Positions 26,815 through 36,365 of a stretch of 58,849 bases of DNA are shown one piece after another. Source of the DNA: Prevotellaceae bacterium UBA1743 (GTDB taxonomy: Bacteria > Bacteroidota > Bacteroidia > Bacteroidales > Bacteroidaceae); NCBI GenBank assembly GCA_002314945.1, contig DCHV01000103.1:1-58849 (forward strand), given 5' to 3'. How positions within the stretch are numbered: the stretch's first letter is position 1; each line of letters begins with the position of its first letter. A program made the position numbers and the translations under genes. The notes under the pieces are model-generated. The model saw only the letters and a program-made list of their open reading frames with translations, was not told the origin of the DNA and ran no database searches.

Positions 26815-27417
26815 TCAAAGTATATCCCCCTCGTTGATACGCTGGATATAATCAAGAAGTTCATCACGGCCCTGCTGTGTCTCGGCACTTGTGACGAAAT
26901 AAGGCGGGAGTTCTTCCCATTGTTCGGAAAGGCGGTTGAGATACACCTGCACATTGGCCGCCAGTTTTCCCTTGCTGAGTTTGTCGGCCTTGGTAAAAAC
27001 AAGGCTGAAGGGTACTCCACTTTCGCCAAGCCATTCGATGAACTCAAGGTCTATTTTCTGTGGTTCGTGGCGCACATCCACCAGCAGGAAAAGGTTGGTC
27101 ATTTGCTCTCGCTGCAGGATGTAGGAGGTAATCATCTGTTCCAGTTTCTTCTGTGCCACCTTGCTTCGTTTGGCAAAACCATATCCAGGCAAATCGACCA
27201 GAAACCAGTTCTTGTTGATAATGAAATGGTTGATAAGCATCGTCTTACCTGGTGTAGCACTTGTCTTGGCCAGTTTGGATTTACCCGTAAGCATATTAAT
27301 GAGGCTGCTCTTGCCAACATTACTTCGCCCTATAAAGGCGTATTCGGGCAGGTTCGTAGTAGGGCACTGAGTAACCAAAGCACTACTGATGACGTATTCG
27401 GCTGATTTTATCTGCAT
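26815..27417 (-). CDS. engB: Ribosome biogenesis GTPase EngB (YihA/YsxC)
   Basis: A 200-residue essential GTPase that assists assembly of the large ribosomal subunit. G1 GRSNVGKS at residues 30-37, G2 region SATPGKT, G3 DLPGYGF, G4 TKAD and G5 SAE are all present, in the compact single-domain form typical of the family. It lies 24 bp after the DUF3078 gene on the same strand and is probably read from the same transcript. Confidence 0.96.
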   Translation of the reverse strand: MQIKSAEYVISSALVTQCPTTNLPEYAFIGRSNVGKSSLINMLTGKSKLAKTSATPGKTMLINHFIINKNWFLVDLPGYGFAKRSKVAQKKLEQMITSYILQREQMTNLFLLVDVRHEPQKIDLEFIEWLGESGVPFSLVFTKADKLSKGKLAANVQVYLNRLSEQWEELPPYFVTSAETQQGRDELLDYIQRINEGDIL

Positions 27418-27441
27418 CGGAAAAAGAATCTGTTGTCGTAA

Positions 27442-28902
27442 TTAGAAAGCATAGTTGAGTCCCACGCTCATGTACTCCTTGAAGAGGATATAGTTACCAC
27501 TCTCGTTGCGGAACGCCAAACTGCTGTCGTCAAACTTGGGGAAGACGTGCAACTGTACATTGATGAGTTTGGATACTGCACAATTGATATTATTTTCCCA
27601 CTCAATACGAGTGAGCTTAAAGTTGCTGAACCAATAGACACGAGTGCTCCAACTGATGGTCTTTGTAATCGCCCAGACCGCTGTTGCAGTAATATTAGGA
27701 CCAAAGGAATGAGCAGAATGGTGTCCCTCCTTGACGCCATATCGCGTGGCCAGAGCAGACCGTTGCACATATTGCAGGTTGTAGGCCAAAGGGGCAATAC
27801 TGATACTTCCGTTGATGGGACGTTTCTTGGTGGTAGCATCCATCTTTCCCCAGGAGAAGGCGCTGGAGATACCAGGAGCAAAAGTTCCCTGCAAGGGAGA
27901 GAAGACATCTGTCTGTACCGTATTGGTATTTGCCACATAGCTGGGCACAAGCTGGGTAGCCAGACGTACAGTCATACTGTAGCTCCAATGCTTGTTTATC
28001 TTATAATCCACCTTCGTATTATTGTCTATACTGTTGGAGGAGGGTTTGAAGGAATGTATCTTATCACTCTTATCTGTCTGGAATCCCAGTCGTATGTTCA
28101 TATTGTTCGTCATCGAGAACTTGGTCATGTTGTTGTAAGACAGATTGAGCACGAGCGTACCCATTCCCGAAATCATGTTATTTCCTGGCCAGTTCTTGGT
28201 ATAGTAGTTTTGACTGAATGAGATGGATGAAGTACCATTGAAACGCCAAAAGTTAGGACGACGTGTGACGACAACGAGAGAGTCATCCATATCCAATCCA
28301 AGGTCAACCGGAGCTACTTTGTCGGAAAGACGACTATCGGTGACTATAGTACTCTTGACAATATCCTCACGAATTACGCCCGATGCAGAAAGATCGGCCT
28401 GTGTCTGTGTGACGAGAAGAGGCGAAGAAACATAGAACTGTGCCAAGGCACGATTGATGTAATACAGGCGGAGTGACTTATCATCCAGTCTGGCTGTATC
28501 GGCTGTGGACATCATTACTTTCACAGGAGTATCATAGAGCGTGCCAGGTGTCATGATGCGATAAAAATAGGGGTCGAGGGTGATCGTGTGGGGCGTTGCA
28601 TTGATAGAATCACGCTTCCAGGCCAGATTACGAATACCTTGCATGTATCGTTCGGCAACAAGGGCAATGGAATCAACCTGTACCATAACGGGGATTGTCT
28701 CTACATCAACAGACTGAAAATCCTCCAGGAGTGTATCCACTTCGGGAGGTAAAGTTGACTCGGGGATAGTGTCCTGCGATATAGTCAGAGTATCGGGCAC
28801 CTGAGGTATGGCCGGTTCTGTCATTTCTGTCTGTGACATTACAGAGAAAGGTACAGCCCACAACATCACAAACAGGCCGATATAGAAGGTACGAAACACC
28901 AT
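27442..28902 (-). CDS. DUF3078 domain outer membrane protein
   Basis: A 486-residue protein with a signal peptide (ending PFSVMSQ). A Pro/Thr/Asp-rich linker (about residues 25-70) leads into a beta-strand-rich body with NGTSSISFSQNYYTKNWPGNNMISGMGTLVLNLSYNN, the pattern of DUF3078 proteins, which look like outer membrane beta-barrels; the final strand EYMSVGLNYAF ends in Phe as barrel proteins do. Function unknown. ATGs at 28908 and 28902 are both close to the -7 box (28921-28928); 28902 leaves the longer leader. The gene is divergent from yidC and precedes engB. Confidence 0.8.
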   Translation of the reverse strand: MVFRTFYIGLFVMLWAVPFSVMSQTEMTEPAIPQVPDTLTISQDTIPESTLPPEVDTLLEDFQSVDVETIPVMVQVDSIALVAERYMQGIRNLAWKRDSINATPHTITLDPYFYRIMTPGTLYDTPVKVMMSTADTARLDDKSLRLYYINRALAQFYVSSPLLVTQTQADLSASGVIREDIVKSTIVTDSRLSDKVAPVDLGLDMDDSLVVVTRRPNFWRFNGTSSISFSQNYYTKNWPGNNMISGMGTLVLNLSYNNMTKFSMTNNMNIRLGFQTDKSDKIHSFKPSSNSIDNNTKVDYKINKHWSYSMTVRLATQLVPSYVANTNTVQTDVFSPLQGTFAPGISSAFSWGKMDATTKKRPINGSISIAPLAYNLQYVQRSALATRYGVKEGHHSAHSFGPNITATAVWAITKTISWSTRVYWFSNFKLTRIEWENNINCAVSKLINVQLHVFPKFDDSSLAFRNESGNYILFKEYMSVGLNYAF

Positions 28903-28920
28903 GCACATGTAAAATTTCGG

Positions 28921-28928
28921 CAAAGATA
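28921..28928 (-). promoter_or_regulatory. -7 box of the DUF3078-engB unit
   Basis: TATCTTTG on the minus strand. The next TTTG upstream is only 13 bp away, so no canonical -33 box is seen. The leader would be very short (about 12 nt to the ATG at 28902). Confidence 0.45.
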
Positions 28929-28971
28929 GGCATTTTTGGAGCAAAAGACCCGCCAATTAAAGTTTTTTTTG

Positions 28972-28979
28972 TAGTTTTG
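28972..28979 (+). promoter_or_regulatory. -7 box upstream of yidC
   Basis: TAGTTTTG matches TAnnTTTG, 32 bp before the yidC ATG. No TTTG at -33. Confidence 0.45.
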
Positions 28980-29011
28980 CAGTTCATTTAGCAAATATTG
29001 ACAAACAAGCA

Positions 29012-30877
29012 ATGGACAAAAACACAATTACAGGCTTCGTGCTGATTGCACTGGTGGTGATAGGATTCAGTTGGTACAGTCGCCCCAGCGAGGCTGAAAT
29101 GCAGCAAATGGCAGTTCAGGATAGCATAGCAGCCGCTCAGAAGGCAGCAGCCGAGACACAAGAATCAGAACGCGTGGCACAAGAAATCGCAGCACGCGCA
29201 GAACAAGCAGCAGACAGTACATCACTTTTCTTTGCCTCACGCAACGGAGAGGGAGAGAAAGTGACCTTGGAGAATGAAAAAGTAAGACTTACCCTGAATA
29301 CCCGTGGCGGCATGGTGGAACAGGCAGAGATAAAGGGTTACAAAAGTCGCCGACGTGAGGGGGATGTACTCTTGCTGAACCCACAGGACGCACAAATGCA
29401 ACTGGCTTTTGCAGGAAAAGAAGAAAACCTGATGACAAGGGACTTCGTTTTCCAACCAGAACAAGCAACACAGAACAGCGTATGCATGACATTGGATGAT
29501 GGTTCGCGCAAGCTACAGATACTATACTCGCTACGTCCTGACTCTTACATGCTGGACATTACAGTTCGCGCAGAAGGGATGCAAGGCTTTTTTGCACCCA
29601 ACGTCAAGACATTGAACCTGACCTGGACCGACCATGTACAACAACAGGAAAAGGGCTACGACTTCGAGAATCGTTACAGTTGCCTTACCTATAAGAGAAA
29701 AGACAAGGGAACAGACAACTTGAGCGAGACAAGTGATGATGAGGAAAGTCCCGAAAAGCCATTGGATTGGATAGCTTTCAAGAACCAGTTCTTTAGTGCG
29801 GTCCTTATTGCCCCTCAGGACTTTACGGATGTCACCCTGAAAAGCCGTCAGGAAAAAGAGAAGAAGAATGGTTACCTGAAAGAGTACGAGGCTGAGATGG
29901 CCACAGCCTTCGACCCTACAGGTATGCAACCGACCCAGTTGCAAATGTATTTAGGTCCCAACGACTATCATGAATTGCAGAAGCACAACGGATTCAGCCA
30001 GGGAGGAAAAGAACTGGAACTGGAGAATCTGGTGTATTTGGGATGGCCTATCCTGCGTTGGATCAACCGTTGGTTCATCCTTTATCTCTTTGATTGGCTG
30101 ACAGCATTCGGCCTGCCTATGGGAATGGTACTGCTATTGCTCACGCTGATAGTGAAGGCTGTAGTATATCCCACCTCCAAGAAAAGTTATATCAGTAGTG
30201 CAAAAATGCGTGTTCTAAAACCACGTGTTGATGCCCTGAACGAGAAATATCCCAACAAGGAAGATGCTATGAAGAAGCAGCAGGAGATGATGCAACTCTA
30301 CAGCCAATATGGAGTAAGTCCCATGGGAGGCTGCCTGCCCATGCTCATTCAGATGCCTATCTGGATTGCCCTCTTTAATTTTGTACCCAACGCAATCCAA
30401 CTGCGTGGACAAAGTTTCCTGTGGGCTGAAGACCTGAGTGCTTACGACGAACTTATCAACTGGGGCAAAGACTTGTGGTTGATCGGCGACCACCTAAGCA
30501 TCTTCTGTGTACTATTCTGTGCAACCAACATCATCAACACATGGATAAGCATGCGTCAGCAGCAAAATCAGATGACAGGCGAACAGGCACAACAGATGAA
30601 GATGATGCAATATATGATGTATATCATGCCTCTGATGTTCTTCTTTATGTTCAACAATTATTCCAGTGGTCTCTGCTACTACTACTTCCTGTCTAGCTTG
30701 ACAAACATCCTGATGATGTGGTATCTGCGGAAAACCACCAATGATGCCAAGTTGCTGGCCAAGTTGGAAGCTTACTACGAGCAGCACAAGAACGAGCAAA
30801 AAAAGCCCACAGGATTGGCTGCACGATTGGAAGCTCTACAGAAAATGCAGGAGCAACAAACAAAAAACAAGAAATGA
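29012..30877 (+). CDS. yidC: Membrane protein insertase YidC
   Basis: A 621-residue inner membrane insertase that inserts and folds membrane proteins, alone or with SecYEG. An N-terminal transmembrane helix (residues 5-23, ITGFVLIALVVIGFSWYS) is followed by a coiled, Ala/Glu-rich linker and the large periplasmic beta-sandwich (about 70-345). The conserved 60KD domain follows: GLPMGMVLLLLTLIVKAVVYPTSKKSYISSAKM with the positively charged groove, then SPMGGCLPMLIQMPIWIALFN and the final helices. Length is that of the long Gram-negative form. It heads a seven-gene same-strand run. Confidence 0.96.
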   Translation: MDKNTITGFVLIALVVIGFSWYSRPSEAEMQQMAVQDSIAAAQKAAAETQESERVAQEIAARAEQAADSTSLFFASRNGEGEKVTLENEKVRLTLNTRGGMVEQAEIKGYKSRRREGDVLLLNPQDAQMQLAFAGKEENLMTRDFVFQPEQATQNSVCMTLDDGSRKLQILYSLRPDSYMLDITVRAEGMQGFFAPNVKTLNLTWTDHVQQQEKGYDFENRYSCLTYKRKDKGTDNLSETSDDEESPEKPLDWIAFKNQFFSAVLIAPQDFTDVTLKSRQEKEKKNGYLKEYEAEMATAFDPTGMQPTQLQMYLGPNDYHELQKHNGFSQGGKELELENLVYLGWPILRWINRWFILYLFDWLTAFGLPMGMVLLLLTLIVKAVVYPTSKKSYISSAKMRVLKPRVDALNEKYPNKEDAMKKQQEMMQLYSQYGVSPMGGCLPMLIQMPIWIALFNFVPNAIQLRGQSFLWAEDLSAYDELINWGKDLWLIGDHLSIFCVLFCATNIINTWISMRQQQNQMTGEQAQQMKMMQYMMYIMPLMFFFMFNNYSSGLCYYYFLSSLTNILMMWYLRKTTNDAKLLAKLEAYYEQHKNEQKKPTGLAARLEALQKMQEQQTKNKK

Positions 30878-30889
30878 CAATGTATCAAT

Positions 30890-33040
30890 ATGAAGATAAA
30901 AAACATCATCGCGGCTGCTCTGATAGGAGCAGCCGTGCCCATTTCGGACAGTATGGCTTCTGACTTACTCACGCCCGAGACGCTCTGGTCAATGGGCCGA
31001 ATTGGCGGACGTAGCATAAATGCAGATGGAAAGCAAGTGGTATATGCCGTGAGCTACCCCAACATCCAAGAGAACAAGATGCGTTCCATCTTGTACCTTG
31101 TAAATACAGACGGGACAGACAAGGTACAATTGACAAAAGAAAGCCAAAGCGAATCAGAACCCTCATTCATACCAGGAAGCGACCGCATCGCCTTTCTCTC
31201 CAAAGGTGACTTATATACCATGCAATCTGATGGTACAGAGAGAACTCAACTGACCAAGACAGGAGACATCGAGGGATTCCGTTTCTCACCCGACGGTAAA
31301 TCAGTTCTACTGATTCGTCAGGTAGAAGCTACCAGCAGCATCCAGCCGAAGGAGAAAGATCTGCCTTTGGCCACTGGCTTGGTGATTGATGACCTAAACT
31401 ACAAACATTGGGATCAGTACGTACAGACCATACCCCACCTCTTCTTAGCTTCCGTGCAGGGAAGCACTTTGGGAGAAACTAAAGACTTGCTCGAAGGTGA
31501 GCCCTACGAATGTCCGGTCCTCCCCTTTGGCGGCACAGAACAGTTCTGCTGGAGCCCCGACGGTAAACAGGTAGCCTATACAAGCAGAAAGAAAACCGGA
31601 GTGCAGTATGCTATCAGTACGGATACGGATATCTACCTGTATGATGTGACCACAGGAAAAACCACCAACCTGTGCAAACCTCAAGGTTATGAGGAGCCAC
31701 AGGGAGAACCTACTCTATCCTTCGAAAAACAGGAAAAGAACCAGTCAGGAGAAGTCATCAATCCAGGATATGACCAAGATCCCAAATTCAGCCCCGATGG
31801 CACGAAACTGGCATGGAAGAGTATGGCACGTGAAGGGTATGAAGCAGATCGTCTGCGCCTGTGTGTGATGGACATAAAAAGTGGAAAGAAAACCTATTGC
31901 ACAGAAAACGTAGAAATCGGAGTAGATGATTTCGACTGGGCTCCTGATGGAAAAAGCATCTATTTCAGTGGTGTATGGCACGCTCGCACGATGGTATATG
32001 TCACCAACTTAAAGGGCGAAGTATCACCACTCACCACAGGCGATTTCGATTATGGTACCTTGCAAGTACTACCTGACGGAAAACGAATCTTAGTAAACCG
32101 TCATAGCATCTCAGCACCAGATGAACTATATCTGTTATCTTCCAACAAGAAGAAAGCACAAGTGGATTGTCTGACTCATGAGAATGACGAAATCTTGTCC
32201 AAACTAACCTTCGGAGAAGTAAAGGAACGCTGGGTAAGCACCACCGACGGACAGAAAGAACTATGTTGGGTAATCTATCCTCCACACTTTGATGCCAACA
32301 AGAAATACCCCACCTTGCTATTCTGTGAGGGAGGCCCTCAATCACCAGTCAGCCAATTCTGGAGTTACCGATGGAATTTCCAGATTATGGCGGCAAATGG
32401 CTACATCATAATTGCTCCTAACCGCCGAGGATTGCCTGGATTCGGCATGGAATGGCTTGAACAGATTGGAGGGGATTACTCAGGCCAATGTATGAAAGAC
32501 TATTTATCAGCCATCGATGATTTGTGTAAAGAAACATACGTGGACAAAGATCACTTAGGTTGTGTAGGTGCCTCCTTTGGAGGTTATAGCGTATATTGGT
32601 TGGCAGGCCACCACGAAAAACGTTTCAAGGCCTTTATTGCCCATGATGGTATTTTCAACACACAACAGCAATACTACGAAACAGAAGAGATGTGGTTCCC
32701 CAATTGGGATTTGGGTGGTGCGCCTGAGCATTACGGAGTGACAGCAGAAGGAAGTTCCGCCTCGCAGGAAGCAATAGCAGAAGGCAAGCATAATGTCTTC
32801 ATGGAAAGTCCACATCTATACGTAGATCGCTGGGATACTCCCATCCTGTGCATACACGGAGAGAAGGACTACCGCATCCTGCATTCCCAGGGGCAATCAG
32901 CCTTCAGCGCGGCACGTATGCACGGAATACCTGCCCAACTACTTCTCTACCCCGATGAGAACCACTGGGTCTTGAAGCCCCAAAACGGTATTTTGTGGCA
33001 ACGCACCTTCTTCCGCTGGTTGGACAAATGGTTGAAGTAA
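30890..33040 (+). CDS. S9-family prolyl oligopeptidase-like serine peptidase (secreted)
   Basis: A 716-residue exopeptidase or oligopeptidase with a signal peptide (residues 1-23, ending SMAS). A seven-bladed TolB/PD40-type propeller (for example GFRFSPDGKSVLLIR, FCWSPDGKQVAYTSR, PKFSPDGTKLAWKS) gates the C-terminal alpha/beta-hydrolase domain. The catalytic triad is readable: Ser562 in GASFGGYS, Asp660 in HGEKDYRI and His692 in DENHWVL. Likely periplasmic and removing dipeptides or short peptides. It lies 12 bp after yidC, and the MFS gene follows. Confidence 0.92.
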   Translation: MKIKNIIAAALIGAAVPISDSMASDLLTPETLWSMGRIGGRSINADGKQVVYAVSYPNIQENKMRSILYLVNTDGTDKVQLTKESQSESEPSFIPGSDRIAFLSKGDLYTMQSDGTERTQLTKTGDIEGFRFSPDGKSVLLIRQVEATSSIQPKEKDLPLATGLVIDDLNYKHWDQYVQTIPHLFLASVQGSTLGETKDLLEGEPYECPVLPFGGTEQFCWSPDGKQVAYTSRKKTGVQYAISTDTDIYLYDVTTGKTTNLCKPQGYEEPQGEPTLSFEKQEKNQSGEVINPGYDQDPKFSPDGTKLAWKSMAREGYEADRLRLCVMDIKSGKKTYCTENVEIGVDDFDWAPDGKSIYFSGVWHARTMVYVTNLKGEVSPLTTGDFDYGTLQVLPDGKRILVNRHSISAPDELYLLSSNKKKAQVDCLTHENDEILSKLTFGEVKERWVSTTDGQKELCWVIYPPHFDANKKYPTLLFCEGGPQSPVSQFWSYRWNFQIMAANGYIIIAPNRRGLPGFGMEWLEQIGGDYSGQCMKDYLSAIDDLCKETYVDKDHLGCVGASFGGYSVYWLAGHHEKRFKAFIAHDGIFNTQQQYYETEEMWFPNWDLGGAPEHYGVTAEGSSASQEAIAEGKHNVFMESPHLYVDRWDTPILCIHGEKDYRILHSQGQSAFSAARMHGIPAQLLLYPDENHWVLKPQNGILWQRTFFRWLDKWLK

Positions 33041-33074
33041 TTTATTCTATATTTCTTTGCAAGTACAAACAAAA

Positions 33075-34442
33075 ATGAATACAATACAGAAAAAATTGAG
33101 TGATAAGCCGGCTGCTCGTTGGACAGCAATGGTCATTGTGAGTGTAGCTATGATGTTCGGTTATTTCTTCACCGATGTAATGTCTCCTTTGGAGCCTCTC
33201 CTGACTGCAGCAGCAGGTAGCGAGGGAGGTCTTGGCTTGGGTTGGACTTCCTCAGAATATGGATTCTTCTCAGGAGCATACGGTTTGATGAACGTATATC
33301 TCCTGCTACTCTTTTTCGGAGGACTGATATTAGACAAGTTCGGAATTCGTTTCACAGGTGTTCTATCTACTGGTTTGATGCTGGCAGGTGCGTTGATAAA
33401 GTATTGGGCAGTAAGCCGCACATTCGATGGCACTATGTGGGTTCCCTTCGGTGGTGTATGCCAGATGCAAGTTGTATGGGCCTCACTCGGCTTTGCCATC
33501 TATGGTGTGGGATGCGAAGTATGCTGTATCACAGTAAGCAAAGTTATTGCCAAATGGTTCAACGGACACGAATTGGCATTGGCCATGGGACTTCAAGTAG
33601 CCTTAGCACGTATTGGTACAGCTGTAGCTTTGGGACTGAGTTTGCCTATGGCACGTGCTTTGGGAGGTGTGTCAGCTCCAGTCGGCCTGGGTGCTGCCAT
33701 GTTGTGTATTGCTTTGATAACCATCTTGGTCTATAACGTCATGGATCGTCGGGAAGATGCATCTTCTGTAGATACATCCGACAACACAGATGAAGGATTT
33801 CACTTTGCCGACCTGCGCATTCTCTTCACCAGTCCTGGCTTCTGGTGTATCACCTTCCTATGTCTGATGTTTTATGCAGGCGTATTCCCCTTCCTGAAAT
33901 TTGCCACAAAGTTGATGATATTCAAGTATGGAGTAACTCCTGACTTGGCTGGACTTATTCCCGCAATGCTCCCCTTTGGTACGATATTCCTCACGCCTAT
34001 CTTTGGTCGAATATATGACAAGATGGGACATGGAGCCACCCTCATGCTCTCAGGAAGCATCCTGCTCACTCTGGTACATACCATCTTTGCCCTCCCTCTC
34101 CCCAATTGGATAGTGGCTATTGTGGCTATGGTTGTATTAGGTATTTCCTTTGGCTTAGTTCCTAGCGCAATGTGGCCCAGCGTCCCTAAAATCATCCCCA
34201 TGAAACTATTGGGAACAGCCTACGCCCTCATTTTCTATATTCAGAATATCGGATTAGCCATGGTACCTATGTGGATTGGTGCTGTAAACGACCGTAACAC
34301 GAATGCTCAAGGTGTGATTGACTATACAGAGACAATGATACTTTTCGCCTCATTCGGTGTAGTGTCTATCCTACTCAGCATACTACTTATCCGACTTGAT
34401 AAGACGAAGCACTATGGTTTACAAGAAAAGAACCAACAATGA
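33075..34442 (+). CDS. MFS transporter
   Basis: A 455-residue, roughly 12-helix transporter of the major facilitator superfamily. The loop 2-3 motif is seen as GGLILDKFGIRFTG and its repeat as GRIYDKMGHGAT. The start at 33075 (MNTIQKKL) is preferred; the frame extends to a TTG at 33057. The general sequence style recalls the MFSD1-like branch, which moves dipeptides in animals; this is a weak resemblance only. Position right after a secreted S9 peptidase would suit a peptide importer. Its stop overlaps the phoH start (ATGA). Confidence 0.85.
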   Translation: MNTIQKKLSDKPAARWTAMVIVSVAMMFGYFFTDVMSPLEPLLTAAAGSEGGLGLGWTSSEYGFFSGAYGLMNVYLLLLFFGGLILDKFGIRFTGVLSTGLMLAGALIKYWAVSRTFDGTMWVPFGGVCQMQVVWASLGFAIYGVGCEVCCITVSKVIAKWFNGHELALAMGLQVALARIGTAVALGLSLPMARALGGVSAPVGLGAAMLCIALITILVYNVMDRREDASSVDTSDNTDEGFHFADLRILFTSPGFWCITFLCLMFYAGVFPFLKFATKLMIFKYGVTPDLAGLIPAMLPFGTIFLTPIFGRIYDKMGHGATLMLSGSILLTLVHTIFALPLPNWIVAIVAMVVLGISFGLVPSAMWPSVPKIIPMKLLGTAYALIFYIQNIGLAMVPMWIGAVNDRNTNAQGVIDYTETMILFASFGVVSILLSILLIRLDKTKHYGLQEKNQQ

Positions 34443-35410
34443 TAGAGAAACACATACTCATTGATGAAATAGACCCTGTGTTGCTCTATGGCGTAAACAA
34501 CGCCAACATGCAAATTGTGAAGGCCTTATACCCCAAGTTGCGTATTGTGGCACGTGGCAATATCATTCATGTGATGGGTGATGAATTGGAGATGTGCGCT
34601 TTCGAGGAAAACATCACCAAGCTACAAAAGCATGTACTTCAATACAACAGTTTGAGCGAAGAGGACATTCTGCAGATTACCAACGGAAAGAAAGCACGTC
34701 AAGAGGGAACGGAAGGTGTAATTGTATATAGCGTGACAGGAAAAGCCATCATGGCAAGAAGCGAGAATCAGCAGAAACTGGTAAAAGCTTTCCAGCAGGA
34801 TGACATGATTTTTGCCGTAGGACCAGCAGGATCTGGAAAAACCTACACGAGCATTGCCTTGGCAGTTCGCGCTCTGAAGAACAAAGAGGTGCGCAAGATT
34901 ATCTTGTCAAGACCTGCGGTAGAGGCAGGAGAAAAATTGGGATTCCTGCCCGGGGACATGAAAGATAAGATTGACCCATATCTGCAACCTCTATACGATG
35001 CGCTGGAGGATATGATTCCTATCCAGAAACTTCGCGAGATGATGGAACAAAACATCATTCAGATAGCACCCTTGGCCTTCATGCGAGGACGCACCCTGAA
35101 TGATGCCGTGGTCATTTTGGATGAAGCACAGAACACGACTACAGCACAAATCAAGATGTTCCTCACACGTATGGGTATGAATACCAAGATGATTATCACA
35201 GGTGATGTAACCCAAATCGACCTCCCCCACAATGTACGTTCAGGACTTACCGAAGCTTTACGCATCCTACATGGCGTACGTGGCATCAGTTTTGTGAATC
35301 TCGACAAGAAAGACATCGTTCGTCACAAATTGGTGACACGCATTGTGGAAGCCTACGAGCATCAGGATCAAACAAAAGAAGAGAACAACAAACCAAACGA
35401 AAACAAATAG
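34439..35410 (+). CDS. phoH: PhoH family protein (putative ATPase/RNA helicase)
   Basis: A 323-residue cytoplasmic protein. N-terminal KH-like region (residues 1-85, LRIVARGNIIHVMGDELEMCAFE) and a P-loop ATPase domain with Walker A GPAGSGKT at 128-135 and Walker B VVILDEAQNTT; motif ITGDVTQIDLP completes the helicase-1-like core. In other bacteria PhoH (YbeZ) works with the RNase YbeY in rRNA processing; ybeY is not in this window. Translation is coupled to the MFS gene by a 4-bp overlap, and purC follows 5 bp downstream. Confidence 0.94.
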   Translation: MIEKHILIDEIDPVLLYGVNNANMQIVKALYPKLRIVARGNIIHVMGDELEMCAFEENITKLQKHVLQYNSLSEEDILQITNGKKARQEGTEGVIVYSVTGKAIMARSENQQKLVKAFQQDDMIFAVGPAGSGKTYTSIALAVRALKNKEVRKIILSRPAVEAGEKLGFLPGDMKDKIDPYLQPLYDALEDMIPIQKLREMMEQNIIQIAPLAFMRGRTLNDAVVILDEAQNTTTAQIKMFLTRMGMNTKMIITGDVTQIDLPHNVRSGLTEALRILHGVRGISFVNLDKKDIVRHKLVTRIVEAYEHQDQTKEENNKPNENK

Positions 35411-35414
35411 AGAT

Positions 35415-36365
35415 ATGAAAGCATTGACAAGAACAGACTTCAATCTGCCCGGGCAGGTAAGTGTATATCACGGCAAAGTACGTGACGTGTACGACATCAA
35501 CAACGATTTGATGGTCATGGTAGCTACCGACCGTATTTCGGCCTTTGACGTAATCCTTCCTAAGGGAATCCCCTTCAAGGGACAAGTATTGAATCAAATT
35601 GCAGCCTCCTTCCTGGATGCTACGGCCGACATAGTTCCAAACTGGAAACTGGCAACTCCCGACCCTATGGTGACAGTTGGTCTGAAAGCAGAAGGATTCC
35701 GCGTTGAGATGATTATCCGAGGCTACCTTACAGGTTCTGCATGGCGCGAATATAAGAACGGTTGTCGCGAGCTATGTGGTGTAAAACTGCCTGAAGGTAT
35801 GAAGGAGAACCAAAAGTTTCCTGAGCCAATTATCACCCCTACCACCAAGGCAGATGAGGGTCATGACGAGAATATCAGTCGCGAGGAAATCATCGCACAA
35901 GGACTGGTCAGTCGCGAGGACTACGAGCAAATGGAAGCTTACACACGTGCACTTTTCCAGCGTGGTACAGAGATAGCAGCAGGCAAGGGCTTGATTCTTG
36001 TGGATACAAAATACGAATTTGGCAAGCGTGACGGCAAAGTCATCCTAATAGACGAAATTCACACTCCCGACAGTAGTCGCTATTTCTATGCAGAAGGATA
36101 TGAGGAGAAGTTCCTGAAGGGCGAACCCCAGAAGCAACTTTCCAAAGAATTTGTACGCCAATGGCTCATTGAACACAACTTCATGAATCAGCCAGGTCAG
36201 GTGATGCCCGAGATTACAGATGAATATGCCCAAAGTGTTGCCGACCGATACATTGAGCTATATGAGCACATCGTAGGAGAAAAATTCGTACCGGCTGCCA
36301 CAGAAGAAGACATTGCAAAACGCATTGAGCGCAATGTGACCGAGTGGCTGAAGAATCGTTCTTGA
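35415..36365 (+). CDS. purC: Phosphoribosylaminoimidazole-succinocarboxamide synthase
   Basis: A 316-residue enzyme of de novo purine synthesis joining CAIR and aspartate with ATP. Recognisable stretches: VYHGKVRDVYDINNDLMVMVATDRISAFDVILPKGIPFKGQVLNQI, GYLTGSAWREY, PIITPTTKADEGHDENIS and LIDEIHTPDSSRYF. The length matches the longer form seen in eukaryotes and Bacteroidota. Start at 35415 fits the N-terminus and follows phoH by 4 bp; the TGA overlaps the menG ATG (TGATG). Confidence 0.96.
   Translation: MKALTRTDFNLPGQVSVYHGKVRDVYDINNDLMVMVATDRISAFDVILPKGIPFKGQVLNQIAASFLDATADIVPNWKLATPDPMVTVGLKAEGFRVEMIIRGYLTGSAWREYKNGCRELCGVKLPEGMKENQKFPEPIITPTTKADEGHDENISREEIIAQGLVSREDYEQMEAYTRALFQRGTEIAAGKGLILVDTKYEFGKRDGKVILIDEIHTPDSSRYFYAEGYEEKFLKGEPQKQLSKEFVRQWLIEHNFMNQPGQVMPEITDEYAQSVADRYIELYEHIVGEKFVPAATEEDIAKRIERNVTEWLKNRS

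Noticed and set aside
26764..27405. A 213-codon open frame opposite engB
   Set aside because: Shadow of a highly conserved GTPase gene.
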